Positions 56,401 through 64,000 are shown, numbered from the stretch's first letter. The stretch: 64,000 bases of DNA from Pontivivens nitratireducens (GCF_014235845.1 NZ_JACJUQ010000013.1:26588-90587); one strand, 5' to 3'. Program-made: numbers and translations. The notes: generated by a model not told the origin, from the letters alone.

Positions 56401-56823
56401 GGCCAGCATATCCAACGTCAGATGCGTCTCGCCCTTGGCCTGCCAGTCGCCATCCGCCGTGGCCATCTTGCCGCGCGACAGCAGCGTGGACAGACGCGCG
56501 TAGGCGGCGCGGTCACACGGATAGGCGAGGAATTCCGCACCGCACAGCAACACCAGCCGCACGCCGATCAAGGGCCGGATGCAGGCGGTCTTAGCCTCGG
56601 TATGCATCCGCACGACACCGGCCAGCGTATTACGGTCCGCGATCCCCATCGCATCATAGCCAAGGTGGTTCGCCGTTGCGCACAGCTCACTGGCGGTGGA
56701 GGCCGCGTGCAGGAACGAGAAGCAACTGGCCAGCCCCAACTCGACATATGCACTTCGCGGATTGGGGGTGAAGCCGATCTGCGTATCAAGCACAATACGC
56801 TTATGTCCTTCCTGCTGCGGCAT
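53494..56823 (-). CDS. dnaE2: error-prone DNA polymerase III alpha subunit
   Basis: A 1109-residue DnaE2/ImuC polymerase. N-terminal PHP-like domain with AYVELGLASCFSFLHAASTA and YDAMGIADRNTLAG, catalytic aspartates in PPDIDVDFEHERREEVI, then LPLGQRGSAANS-like RGSAANSAVCYCLGI, and a C-terminal OB domain (FITLEDETGVANLVIWPKMF). It replicates across damaged bases together with ImuA and ImuB. It lies 55 bases after imuB in the same operon. Confidence 0.96.
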   Translation of the reverse strand: MPQQEGHKRIVLDTQIGFTPNPRSAYVELGLASCFSFLHAASTASELCATANHLGYDAMGIADRNTLAGVVRMHTEAKTACIRPLIGVRLVLLCGAEFLAYPCDRAAYARLSTLLSRGKMATADGDWQAKGETHLTLDMLAEHAEGLHLIAMPGEDLDRFEAELPRLRAALTGMRHIGASFLYRGDDVARINRLDIMARGSGLGILATNDVLYHAPDRRPIQDVMVCIREGVTIRQAGFRLLANGERYLKSPTEMCRLFGRWPHAIAATRKVADDITFTLDDLRYEYPHEIIPKGCTAQEELERLTWQGAARRYPDGVPEKVRTVLAKEFGLIAAKDIARYFLTIRDIVRFAREEATPPILCQGRGSAANSAVCYCLGITSVDPTEHDLLFERFLSEARDEPPDIDVDFEHERREEVIQYMYAKYGRERAGLCATVIHYRPRSAIREVGKAMGLSEDITSKLASTVWGSFEGDVDDARAKEAGLDLSDPYLRMVLKLARQMIGMPRHLSQHVGGFILTERPLTEMVPIGNGAMPERSFIEWDKDDIEALRIFKVDILALGMLTCIAKGFDLIEAHYGPRYDLATVPIEDREPDDRRPTYDMLCRGDSLGVFQVESRAQMAMLPKLRPRVFYDLVIEVAIVRPGPIQGDMVHPYLRRRQRLEPVVYPAPGPEHPQDELIRILGRTLGVPIFQEQAMKIAMDAAQFSAKESDELRKAMATFRSRGTIEKLQEKMVGRMTARGYDPDFAQRCFDQIKGFGEYGFPESHAASFAKLVYVSSWMKCHYPAAFACALLNSQPMGFYAPAQIVRDACDHGVEVRAADVNYSDWDCTLEPCAGGFALRLGLRQIDGLQCEAGLRIMVARDGPFTDVEGLKERARLDVGSLRRLAAADAMRSMGLDRRQALWQVQALRDAPSLPIFEHVEAATIGEEPEVALPAMRRAEHVVADYQTLRLSLKAHPMSFYRASLTKQGFTRSVHLPRIRHGAKVSHAGLVLVRQKPGSAKGVCFITLEDETGVANLVIWPKMFETYRPTIMSARLLVVQGRVQTDGRVIHIVADYLKDRSDRLESLSQDDMPGITTRGDHPTNPLPGQVGIRAHPRNVRVIPKSRDFH

Positions 56824-56878
56824 CAGCGGCCTCCTCTACAATCTCTTCTGTCCCGAAATATCCCCGCCGGAGGCCCCT

Positions 56879-58405
56879 TCATGCGAAGAACCCGTGGACG
56901 AACCAGCGCGGTTCCTCCCCCCTCCCATCACCGAGCACGCCTTGTCGGTAGAGCCAGAAGCGGCGGCCATCCTCGACCTCCACCTTGTAGTAATCGCGTA
57001 GACGCGAACCGGGCTTGTCGCGCCACCATTCCGGCGCGATCCGTTCCGGCCCGGCATGGCGGGCGGTGCGCAGGGTGACGCGCCGCCAGACGAACTGCGC
57101 CGGTGGCCCCTCGGGGACGGCATAGAGCACGCGCACCTCCTCGGGTGTGTCGAGCAGGCGGATCGGGCGTTCGGCGGCGATCTGCGGTATCGCGCCCGGC
57201 ACATGGTCCAGGGCGGGAACGCGCGCCTCCATCCGTTCCGGCACATGGCTTTCCGACCACTGCGACCACGACACCGCGCGCGGACCCAGCCGCGCGGTTA
57301 ACCGGTCGAGCAATCCGGCCACGTCCGCATCCGCATCCCGCGCACCGTCCAGACCTTCCTGCACCTCATCCAGTGGGTCGGTGCGCAGCGCCTCTAGCGC
57401 GATCAGGTCGAAACCGAAACCGGGATCGATCCCGTCGAGCTTGCCGCCAAGCAGACGCAGCATGTGGGCCGGATCGCGGCTGACCCGTGCGAAGGCCACA
57501 TCGACGCGCCGCGCGTCCCCGTCCACGCGGTAGATGGTCAACCGCAACGCCCGCGCACCCAGACCCGTTCCTGCCAAGTCGGTGCAAAGCTCCTCTGCCA
57601 ATTCCGGCAGATATGCGGTCGGATCCATCACGGGTTCGGGCAATCGCGTTCGCACGATCCAGTGTACGTGATCCGCAGGCGCGTCGAGCGGATCGGGCTG
57701 TTTGCCCAGGGCGCGGTCCAGCAGGATCAGCGGATTACGCTCAGCCGGAACCCCTGAAAACCGCCGCATCAGGGACAGGCGCGGGACGCCGTCAAGCGCG
57801 CCGATGGTCTTGAGCCCCAAACGATCCAGAAGCCGCTCCGTCTCGGCTCCGACACGTAACGCTCGCACACTGAGGGTGGCGAGGCTGGGGGCCGGATCCT
57901 CGCCCACGATGCGAACCTGACCGAAGCGCGCCAACATCTGCGCAGCCATCGGTGTGGAGGCTATAGCGGCCTGTACGGTAAGGCCCTGCATGGCGAAACG
58001 CGCTGTGATGTCATCCAGCAGCTGCGGCTCCCCACCGAACAGATGCGCGATACCCGCGACATCCACGAACAGGCCATCCTCGCCGTCGCGCGCGCTCCAC
58101 GGTCCCCAGCGGCGCGACCAGAACACCAACCGATCGAGCAGGGCCAGATCGCCAGCCATATCCGCAGGCTCCACATGCAGATCCGGATGGATCGCCTGTA
58201 CGTCCACGATGCGCATGCCCGGGGCAATCCCGCGCGACAAAGCTGCATCCGATACGGCATGAACCACCGCGCCATGCGTGCCATCGCGCGACAGCACGAC
58301 CGGCACGTCATGCGCGGGTAACGTCCTGTCGCAGCGGATCGTCACCTGCCACCGCTCCATCGCCAGCTTCGGAAACCAGATCGAGGCGATCCTGCGCAAA
58401 GTCAT
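56879..58405 (-). CDS. imuB: ImuB, Y-family DNA polymerase-like protein
   Basis: A 508-residue Y-family-like protein that couples DnaE2 to the beta clamp. The N-terminal RRIASIWFPKLAMERWQ and later DLHVEPADMAGDLALLDRLV, SPRVGID-like FVDVAGIAHLFGGEPQLL region and RLGLKTIGALDGVPRLSLM are typical. The first catalytic acidic residue of true Y polymerases is not in its usual position (SIWFPKLAM), in line with ImuB being non-catalytic. It overlaps imuA by 98 bases. Confidence 0.92.
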   Translation of the reverse strand: MTLRRIASIWFPKLAMERWQVTIRCDRTLPAHDVPVVLSRDGTHGAVVHAVSDAALSRGIAPGMRIVDVQAIHPDLHVEPADMAGDLALLDRLVFWSRRWGPWSARDGEDGLFVDVAGIAHLFGGEPQLLDDITARFAMQGLTVQAAIASTPMAAQMLARFGQVRIVGEDPAPSLATLSVRALRVGAETERLLDRLGLKTIGALDGVPRLSLMRRFSGVPAERNPLILLDRALGKQPDPLDAPADHVHWIVRTRLPEPVMDPTAYLPELAEELCTDLAGTGLGARALRLTIYRVDGDARRVDVAFARVSRDPAHMLRLLGGKLDGIDPGFGFDLIALEALRTDPLDEVQEGLDGARDADADVAGLLDRLTARLGPRAVSWSQWSESHVPERMEARVPALDHVPGAIPQIAAERPIRLLDTPEEVRVLYAVPEGPPAQFVWRRVTLRTARHAGPERIAPEWWRDKPGSRLRDYYKVEVEDGRRFWLYRQGVLGDGRGEEPRWFVHGFFA

Positions 58406-59012
58406 GTCGCATCACCCATTTGCCCGGCGGTCGTCCACGCGCCCGGAACAATTCCACCTGCCAACAGGGCGGACCGGGCGCGCCGGGGTCGTGCGGCGCC
58501 CGCATCGAGGGGGCGGAGCGGATCCGCCACCGCTCGCGCGCCGCACTCAACCCTGCCGCATCGTGGGATCGGATCAACCAGACCGGCACGCCGGACGCCT
58601 CCGCCCGCAGGGCCAGACGCTTGGTCGCCGTAAAGTCGAGCGCTTTGGGATTGCCGTCGATCTCTCCCACCACGGCCCCCAAACCGGAACATGAGGCCCC
58701 TTCCTCCATCGCCCAGAGTACATCGCGCGCGTGGCTGACCTCGATCTGCAACAGCGCGGAAAAGGCCATTCGCTTGCCGCCGCCGGGTAGGTAGAGGCGC
58801 CCCCTCTCGCGTCGCGACACCCTGTCCTGCACCCACAGGACAGGCCGCGCACTGCGCCGAAGCGCCGCCAGAATAAAACCCGCCACGGCGATATCGCCCG
58901 CAAACGCGGCCTGAACCTCCTGCAAGGCCACTTGGCCCACACGCGGTTCCGGCGCACGAACGGGCGCATGCGGCAGGTGGATCACCTGCCCATATGTCGG
59001 ATCGATTCCCAT
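58308..59012 (-). CDS. imuA: ImuA, SOS mutasome RecA/SulA-like protein
   Basis: A 234-residue protein with ARPVLWVQDRVSRRERGRL, RMAFSALLQIEVSHARDVLW and LRAEASGVPVWLIRS, the pattern of alphaproteobacterial ImuA. It helps deliver DnaE2 and ImuB to lesions. The ATG at 59012 has GGTGGGTGT upstream and leaves room for the LexA-type site; an in-frame ATG at 59024 would put the start three bases from that site. It is first in imuA-imuB-dnaE2. Confidence 0.85.
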   Translation of the reverse strand: MGIDPTYGQVIHLPHAPVRAPEPRVGQVALQEVQAAFAGDIAVAGFILAALRRSARPVLWVQDRVSRRERGRLYLPGGGKRMAFSALLQIEVSHARDVLWAMEEGASCSGLGAVVGEIDGNPKALDFTATKRLALRAEASGVPVWLIRSHDAAGLSAARERWRIRSAPSMRAPHDPGAPGPPCWQVELFRARGRPPGKWVMRHDFAQDRLDLVSEAGDGAVAGDDPLRQDVTRA

Positions 59013-59026
59013 ACACCCACCCATAT

Positions 59027-59041
59027 GTTCATACTTTGTTC
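59027..59041 (-). promoter_or_regulatory. LexA (SOS) box, GTTC-N7-GTTC
   Basis: GTTCATACTTTGTTC on the plus strand has exactly the alphaproteobacterial GTTC-N7-GTTC direct-repeat LexA site. It is 15 bases upstream of the preferred imuA start, overlapping the likely promoter, so the cassette should be SOS-inducible. Confidence 0.82.
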
Positions 59042-59187
59042 TTATTTGGAATATGGTGAAATCAACACAGGCTGCGCGCCTGTTGCATGATGCGGGGATA
59101 GACCATCAGACCTTCGCGGCATACTTCCAGACCCTGAGGATCTTTTTCTTGTCAGGACTGTGTATGGCGACGCTATGACTTCAGAAT

Positions 59188-60726
59188 CTAAAGAAGCCAT
59201 TCGACTGGAAGCCACCCGATAAGCCGCAAGACGATGCGGTTATGCAGGCTCGTCCCGGGTTCTTTTTCTGTCGTGGTGGTCCCTTCAGTCCAAACTGGTT
59301 TGCCATCCTGCAACCGTAACTGCCAGGCCAAACCGCGAAGCCCGGTGTCAAACGCGTGGTGCAGCGCCTGCGCCATTCCTTCGCTTTCGATCACAAGCCC
59401 CATCTCGGTGTTGAGCATCGCTGAGCGTGGATCAAAATTGAATGAGCCTATGAAAATACGGGCTCCATCCACCGCAAAGGTCTTTGCATGCAAGTTTGAC
59501 CCCGAAGACCCCAATCGGGCCAATTTGTCCCCGTCCGACGGAGCAGCAGCCTGGGCGCGCAGTTCAAAAAGCCCGACCCCCATGCGCAGCAGGTCCTTGC
59601 GGCGTTTGCTATACCCTGCGTGGACTGGCAGCATGTTGGTGGCCTCAAGCGAGTTGGTCAACATACGCACGGCAACGCCACGTTCCCGAAGGCTGGCAAA
59701 GGCCTCTTGACCTCTTTCACCTGGTACAAAGTAGGGGGTTACGCCATCAAAACGGTGCTCGATGGGTTTCATGGCATCGCGAAGCCGTGTGGTGAACAGT
59801 TCCGCTTCTGGCGCCTTGCCCATGATCTTATCAGGGTCATCGCTTATCAGGTCAGCTGAGGTCCATTCCAGCGCCAATGTACCTTCCTTCAGCGATGTGA
59901 CGATGTCCGAATTCTCGAGAGAAGCGCGGTAATCAGAGTACTGCGGCGCATCCGCAAAGCGAGCCAACCGCATGGTGAGCAGATCAGGTTGTCTTACCTT
60001 GCCGAGGATGAAAGCTGCCTCATGCACGGACGCGGCATTCCAATACCGGTCAAAGTCTGCGGAGATATGCGAGACGACTTCGCCCACGGCCAGGACATCG
60101 AGGTCAATTTGCAACGGGTTCCGGCCGGTGCCGAAGTATTCGTCACCAATGTTTCGCCCGCCAAGGATGCTGGCCCGCCCATCTACGGTAAAGGCCTTGT
60201 TGTGCATACGGTGGTTCAGCCGAAAGAAATCAAAAGCATAAGACAACCGCTTGAAGCGGCGCAGCATAAATGGATTGAACAGGCGGACCTCAATGTTGCG
60301 GTGGGCGTCCATACTGGCAAGCACATCATCCAGACCGTCGACGCCATTGTCATCCAGCAATAGACGCACCCGCACACCGCGGTCCGCTGCATGCAACAGC
60401 GCCTTGAGGAGCAGATGACCCGTCATATCGGCGCGCCAGATATAGTATTGCACATCAATCGAAGACACAGCCGCGCCCGCCAGCATCATCCGGGCGACAA
60501 AGGCATCCATCCCGTTCTCCAGCGAGGAGATGCCACTCAATTCCGGATGTCGCTGGGCTTGCTCTTTCAGCGCCTCGGACAACCGGCCTTCGGTTGCGGG
60601 CGGAAGTGCGAATTCCTGTGATCGGTTCGCGACGGGCGGAACAGAAAAACTGACTCTCGCGATGATGATCGCAAGCCCCAGAAAACAAGCCACAAAAAGT
60701 AGGAACTGTAGGATGGAGAATAGCAT
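59188..60726 (-). CDS. phospholipase D-family cardiolipin synthase-like protein
   Basis: A 512-residue protein with an N-terminal anchor (SILQFLLFVACFLGLAIIIA) and two HKD active sites: MHNKAFTVDGRASILGGRNI and LHAKTFAVDGARIFIGSFNF. It resembles ClsC-type enzymes that join two phospholipid head groups or transfer phosphatidyl groups. Its start lies directly beside the stop of the endonuclease/phosphatase-like gene with no gap, so the two form an operon. Other phosphodiesterase substrates are possible. Confidence 0.88.
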   Translation of the reverse strand: MLFSILQFLLFVACFLGLAIIIARVSFSVPPVANRSQEFALPPATEGRLSEALKEQAQRHPELSGISSLENGMDAFVARMMLAGAAVSSIDVQYYIWRADMTGHLLLKALLHAADRGVRVRLLLDDNGVDGLDDVLASMDAHRNIEVRLFNPFMLRRFKRLSYAFDFFRLNHRMHNKAFTVDGRASILGGRNIGDEYFGTGRNPLQIDLDVLAVGEVVSHISADFDRYWNAASVHEAAFILGKVRQPDLLTMRLARFADAPQYSDYRASLENSDIVTSLKEGTLALEWTSADLISDDPDKIMGKAPEAELFTTRLRDAMKPIEHRFDGVTPYFVPGERGQEAFASLRERGVAVRMLTNSLEATNMLPVHAGYSKRRKDLLRMGVGLFELRAQAAAPSDGDKLARLGSSGSNLHAKTFAVDGARIFIGSFNFDPRSAMLNTEMGLVIESEGMAQALHHAFDTGLRGLAWQLRLQDGKPVWTEGTTTTEKEPGTSLHNRIVLRLIGWLPVEWLL

Positions 60727-61440
60727 TCAACTGTCCCTGGCAGATGTCGTCGTCAGGCGAAACCGTGCGAGGATAGGCCGATGGTCCGAGGCGATCTGTG
60801 CCGCCGGATGTGTGACAACCTCGCTTGCCAACAGGTCGATGTCCTTGGTCATCGCGATCTTGTCCAGTTTGAGAAACGGCCGACCGGCGGGGAACGTCGC
60901 GCCCGGACTATGCGTACGCAGCCAATCAGGCAGGGTTTCAAGGCCTTTACGCTCTCGCCATTCGTTGAAATCCCCCACGATCACGGTTGGGCGTTTGGTC
61001 ATTTTCGACAATTGATCGGCGACATAGCTGATTTGCTTGCGCCGGTTGCCCCGCAACAGGCCGAGATGGACACCGACGAGACGCAGGGGTCTGCATGCAA
61101 TCCTAAGGTCCAGTATGACCGCCCCACGTGGCTCAAGAGCGGGCAGATCAATACGTTCTATAGCTTCCACATCGACATCAGGTCGCTTGAGCACAGCGAT
61201 ACCGTGCCATCCAAGTCCAACCGCATTCGGCGTCAGGTCAATAACCTCGAACGGTCCGATACGGCCCCCTGACACCGGCAGGGCACTGGGCCGCGGATGA
61301 CGGCGAAAATCCGCTTCTTGCAAGACCAGGACATCTGCATCAAGGCCCGAAATCACCTCGATCGTCCGCAATGGCCTTCGCCTGAGATCGCGCCCCAGGC
61401 CCGCGCGTATATTCCAACTGGCAAGCGAAAATTCTGCCAA
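60727..61440 (-). CDS. endonuclease/exonuclease/phosphatase family protein
   Basis: A DNase I-like fold: LASWNIRAGLGRD at the start, VLVLQEADFRRHP (catalytic Glu), LVGVHLGLLRGNRRKQISYV, VIVGDFNEWRER (Asn/Asp) and IASDHRPILARFRL (His). The preferred start is TTG at 61440 (AAGGGG upstream); an earlier TTG at 61494 is possible. Such genes are often paired with cardiolipin synthase-like genes. Nucleic acid, phospholipid or sugar phosphate are all possible substrates. Confidence 0.87.
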   Translation of the reverse strand: MAEFSLASWNIRAGLGRDLRRRPLRTIEVISGLDADVLVLQEADFRRHPRPSALPVSGGRIGPFEVIDLTPNAVGLGWHGIAVLKRPDVDVEAIERIDLPALEPRGAVILDLRIACRPLRLVGVHLGLLRGNRRKQISYVADQLSKMTKRPTVIVGDFNEWRERKGLETLPDWLRTHSPGATFPAGRPFLKLDKIAMTKDIDLLASEVVTHPAAQIASDHRPILARFRLTTTSARDS

Positions 61441-61721
61441 AGATAAATCCCCTTCAAAAAGAGTGGAGCCAGGATTGGTCACACGCACAGACAAGCACCT
61501 GCGATCTGTACCTGGGGTGTCAACGGGGACTCCTGAACGACGATGTCATCATAAACCGACCCGGAGGGCCGTTGTCCACTGAACCCAAGTGTGGAATGGG
61601 GCCAGCATGTGAAGGCCGGGGGAGTGTACGGGAAGGTGTGGCTGCGGCCCGGAAATCGTACTCCCCCCGATATATATAACATAATATGAATTATATTTGT
61701 TAGAACGGGACTGGCCATGCG

Positions 61722-61913
61722 TCACAGACACATGGCTAGTGTATCACCGTCCCGGGCGGCGACAGCGTCTAGGGCACCGATGCCAGCCGAGAGCTCCAGC
61801 ACGATCTCGCCCTTGCGAATGGCTGCCGCCCGCCCCCTCAGGGCCGCGAATGCCTGCGGCGTGGAAAACTGCTGCAGCCGGATCTGCTGCTCTGACCGGC
61901 TTGTCCCCGTCAG
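61722..61913 (-). pseudogene. fragment of a methyltransferase/strawberry-notch-type helicase gene
   Basis: One minus frame reads [18 protein letters not shown], then RAAAIRKGEIVLELSAGIGAL, which matches the plasmid-borne DNA methylase plus strawberry-notch helicase family (QQFSTP...VLEPSAGTG, here with two changes at the SAM motif) and then hits a stop. Only about 60 codons remain. It abuts the IS3 fragment at 61914, so an IS insertion probably cut the gene. Confidence 0.6.
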
Positions 61914-62345
61914 ACGCCGCGTGGCTCCGATCCTGGTCGAGGCCCGACCGAACGCCCGTTGGTCATTGGATTTCGTTCACGGGATTTCGTTCACGACCAA
62001 TTTGCGAATGGACAGCGCTTCCGGGTGTTCAACGTGATCGACGACGTAACCCGTGAATGCTTAGCGGCGATCTCGGGCCGACGTATTGCCCGTGAACTTT
62101 CGACCCTGATCGAGCGCCGTGGAAAACCGGGAATGATTGTCAGTGACAATGGGACGGAACTGACCTCGAATGCGATCCTGCGCTGGTGTTCCGTGACCCT
62201 GCCTGGCAGGGGCATGCAAAGCATGATCCAGAGAGGGGGCAGGCCTATGCAGAATGGGTTCGTCGAGAGTTTCAACGGTCGGATGCGCGACGAGTTGCTT
62301 GACGAGACCATGTTCCGCAATCTCGCCCATGCCCTCACGAAGTCG
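61914..62345 (+). pseudogene. IS3-family OrfB (integrase core) remnant
   Basis: Pieces match IS3 Orf[24 protein letters not shown], then after a frameshift [20 protein letters not shown] with the first Asp, [20 protein letters not shown] with the second, and [18 protein letters not shown] with the catalytic Glu. A 14-bp duplication (61968-61995) causes the first frameshift and a scrambled stretch follows NAILRWC. The 5' end of the gene and orfA are missing here, but an orfA remnant of the same style lies at 52.3 kb. Confidence 0.78.
61968..61995. repeat. perfect 14-bp tandem duplication inside the IS3 remnant
   Basis: GGATTTCGTTCACG occurs twice directly (61968-61981 and 61982-61995). Fourteen bases is not a multiple of three, so it breaks the transposase frame. 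It is a replication-slippage type lesion. Confidence 0.9.
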
Positions 62346-62526
62346 ATCTCATTCGCATCACAGATCTTGCAATTCTCGAACTGTCTCTTGCGGATAGCGC
62401 GGAAGGTCTCGTAGCCAGAGATGACGGCTTTGCCAGCAGATATGGTCCGGAACCCGCGCATGGGTCGCAGCCGCTGCTTTATCGCGGCATGGTTGCTTTC
62501 GATATGATTGTTAAGTTGCGATAATA
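62344..62526 (-). pseudogene. IS6-family transposase C-terminal remnant
   Basis: On the minus strand the frame reads LNNHIESNHAAIKQRLRPMR then [38 protein letters not shown], the C-terminal pattern of IS6/IS26-type transposases (N..E.DHR..K.R.RPM.GF). Its 5' part is absent and its 3' end runs into the IS3 remnant. It marks a third dead element in this corner. Confidence 0.7.
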
Positions 62527-62567
62527 TATTATTGCAAGTAAGGTGAACCCCAGAAGGGGGTCCTACC

Positions 62568-63323
62568 GTGCGCTTTCAACTTAGACGACTGGCTCTATGC
62601 CTAACCGCTGTAACCGCTTTGGCTACCGGTGCGCTGCCGAGCACCACAAAAGCACAAACCTATCCAATCGACTGCGCAATCCTTCTCTGCCTATCCGGCG
62701 GTTGGCCTGCTTCCGTGCCCTGCAGCCATGCTCGGGCCGAGTTTATCCGTCGCATCACGCCTTGGCCTGTGGAACCACCACTTCAGATTTGGCGCTGTCC
62801 CATGGGCGCATCTTATGAGACCGAACGGCATCCGAGCAATGTAGGCCGAATCTTCGAAGCCTTGTTTCACGACAAGGACTATTCGCCCCGTCAATCGTTT
62901 CCAGGCGATGATGTCGCCGTCCAAGCAAAATCAAAATATGCCCTTTGGCGGCCACCAGAAACCGGAACGGAGGGCATTCCGGCAGACTTCGTGCTTCGCC
63001 TCGTCCAAGATCGGGCAGACATCGATATCAGCGGTCCGGAGTTCAATTTTGTCCGATCCATCCGCGTCTTTGATGTTCGATATGCACGGCAACGCGAGTC
63101 CGGGAGGGATGGCGACTGCAACCGCAGTGCAGTAGTCGTCCTCGGAACTTACGGCACCCAAGGTGACTTCTCTTGGCAGAGATCTTCCACAGCCGTCCTC
63201 CCGTCGGTCCATGTGGGCCTTGAACGCTGGGGGCAACATTGCCCAAGCATTTATCACCGGTCCGTTTTCGTCGATTGGCGTGACTACGAGGGCAATTACG
63301 GGTTCGAGCAGGTGAATTACTGA
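62568..63323 (+). CDS. secreted hypothetical protein
   Basis: A 251-residue protein beginning with GTG after AAGGGGG, with a signal peptide (ALCLTAVTALATGALPSTTKA) and mature YPIDCAILLCLSGGWPASVPC. A cysteine-rich N-terminal 60 residues and Trp/aromatic-rich body (RRITPWPVEPPLQIWRCPMG) are visible, but no catalytic motif. Similar secreted proteins are common on alphaproteobacterial plasmids and integrative elements; this is from general memory of style. It is flanked by IS debris and an XRE regulator, consistent with mobile origin. Confidence 0.7.
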   Translation: MRFQLRRLALCLTAVTALATGALPSTTKAQTYPIDCAILLCLSGGWPASVPCSHARAEFIRRITPWPVEPPLQIWRCPMGASYETERHPSNVGRIFEALFHDKDYSPRQSFPGDDVAVQAKSKYALWRPPETGTEGIPADFVLRLVQDRADIDISGPEFNFVRSIRVFDVRYARQRESGRDGDCNRSAVVVLGTYGTQGDFSWQRSSTAVLPSVHVGLERWGQHCPSIYHRSVFVDWRDYEGNYGFEQVNY

Positions 63324-63459
63324 GTTTGAGCAATCGAGCGACGCCAAGTGCAAACCTCTCGCAAGACCGCGAGCTCATTCTTCGGCGGTCAATACCGTCT
63401 ACGCGGATTACGCTGCGACGAGCATCGCAAGATCGCGATCCTTACCCGCTGCCATAAAG

Positions 63460-63669
63460 TCAGAGTTTCGTCCAACGCTCGAAGTCAATTTCTCGCTTCT
63501 GCCCATGACTCAGGTCAGGCTGACACCTCGACACCCGCTGCGGACCGTTGACGACCCACCGCACTGCGAGCGCGCCCGTATTCCATTGGTATACCCACCC
63601 GACAACACTGCGTTCATCCGTCCCGATCAAATTGGCAATCGCTACGGCTTCGACCTCATCTTCGTTCAC
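63460..63669 (-). CDS. small hypothetical protein
   Basis: A 69-residue ORF, MNEDEVEAVAIANLIGTDER then VVGWVYQWNTGALAVRWV, with natural-looking acidic and hydrophobic composition. It is downstream of the XRE-type gene on the same strand, 163 bases away. No family is recognised. It may be spurious. Confidence 0.42.
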   Translation of the reverse strand: MNEDEVEAVAIANLIGTDERSVVGWVYQWNTGALAVRWVVNGPQRVSRCQPDLSHGQKREIDFERWTKL

Positions 63670-63832
63670 TGTTTACTGACTTCCTACAATTTGGCGTTGC
63701 GGATTATGACTGAGAGGAAAAAGCGTTTGCTGCAGCCACACGCCGGGCTTCGTTGATTCTGATTGCCTGGCCTTCGACGAGGGAATGTACATCTGACCGG
63801 GAAATGCGTTCCGGTGTTCCAATTCACCCGTT

Positions 63833-64000
63833 TCAAATCCTGTGGTCGGGCTCCGTGGCGGCTTCAACGATCGCCAGTAGCTCAAACGGGTCAAAGCCAA
63901 TGGCGCGCGCCAAGACGACCAGCTCGACAACGTCGACCCGGCGCTGACCGCTTTCAAGGCGGGCAATAAGGGATTGGTGGCATCCGAGCTTCGTCGCCAA
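63833..64000 (-). CDS. XRE/Cro-family transcriptional regulator, 5'-truncated by window edge
   Basis: The last 55 codons of a helix-turn-helix protein: LATKLGCHQSLIARLESGQR is the typical XRE recognition region, then RVDVVELVVLARAIGFDPFE and a short tail. It is open to the window end, so the start is outside. It likely regulates a neighbouring element; the class is clear, the target is not. Confidence 0.75.
   Translation of the reverse strand: MATKLGCHQSLIARLESGQRRVDVVELVVLARAIGFDPFELLAIVEAATEPDHRI

Noticed and set aside
61618..61667. A GGGGGAGT/ACTCCCCC inverted repeat near the end of the endonuclease-like gene as a terminator.
   Set aside because: The loop is over 30 bases, and it lies upstream of that minus-strand gene, not after it. 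It is more likely part of an element end.

Overview
The window is about 60% GC and looks like a marine Rhodobacterales (roseobacter-type) alphaproteobacterium. The basis is: an imuA-imuB-dnaE2 cassette preceded by a GTTC-N7-GTTC LexA-type box, a spike-base gene of the Rhodobacter gene transfer agent type, a betICBA plus choXWV choline-sulfate/choline system, and the general codon style. Genus and replicon type cannot be fixed from the sequence alone. IS remnants and a fragment of a plasmid-type methylase/helicase gene crowd the right end, so that side is accessory or freshly rearranged.

Layout. 1-24 kb is a surface/exopolysaccharide locus: the 3' end of galE; a minus operon with a Wzc-like tyrosine autokinase, a PPP-family phosphatase, an O-antigen ligase/polymerase-like membrane protein and a small anchored protein; a secreted Thr-rich/acidic protein; a UDP-glucuronate epimerase-like enzyme and UDP-glucose dehydrogenase; a complete dTDP-L-rhamnose operon (rfbCBDA); a Sel1-repeat lipoprotein; a pair of GTA/phage-type head-spike genes; then flippase, FrhB-like Fe-S protein, Wzy/ligase-like protein, GT2 transferase, sulfotransferase, pyruvyl transferase, WecG/TagA-type transferase and a propeller-like protein. 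24-33 kb is choline-O-sulfate uptake and conversion to glycine betaine (betA, betB, betC, betI on minus; choX, choW, choV on plus), with a near-perfect palindromic operator candidate between betI and choX and a 30-bp tandem hairpin array between choX and choW.

33-50 kb returns to glycan genes: methyltransferases, GT2/GT32/GT92-like glycosyltransferases (one a 1115-residue fusion), then a tight plus-strand run coding a GSCFA protein, a stand-alone acyl carrier protein, an LpxD-like acyltransferase, an unknown protein, a KASIII-like enzyme, and FdtA/FdtB-like enzymes that would convert the RfbB product to a dTDP-3-amino-3,6-dideoxyhexose. I read this as a private acyl-ACP route that N-acylates an amino sugar. 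A LysM protein, phosphomanno/glucomutase and a fused ATP sulfurylase/APS kinase (PAPS supply, which would feed the sulfotransferase) follow.

52-64 kb holds broken IS3-, IS110- and IS6-family transposase genes on both sides of an SOS mutasome (imuA, imuB, dnaE2) and a phospholipase-D/endonuclease-like gene pair, then a secreted hypothetical protein, a small minus-strand ORF and the C-terminal part of an XRE-type regulator cut by the window edge. No rRNA, tRNA or CRISPR array was recognised. The most interesting items are the acyl-amino-sugar module, the GTA-type spike genes inside the glycan locus, the GT92/GT32 expansion with a degenerate domain, and the hairpin array in the choline transporter operon.
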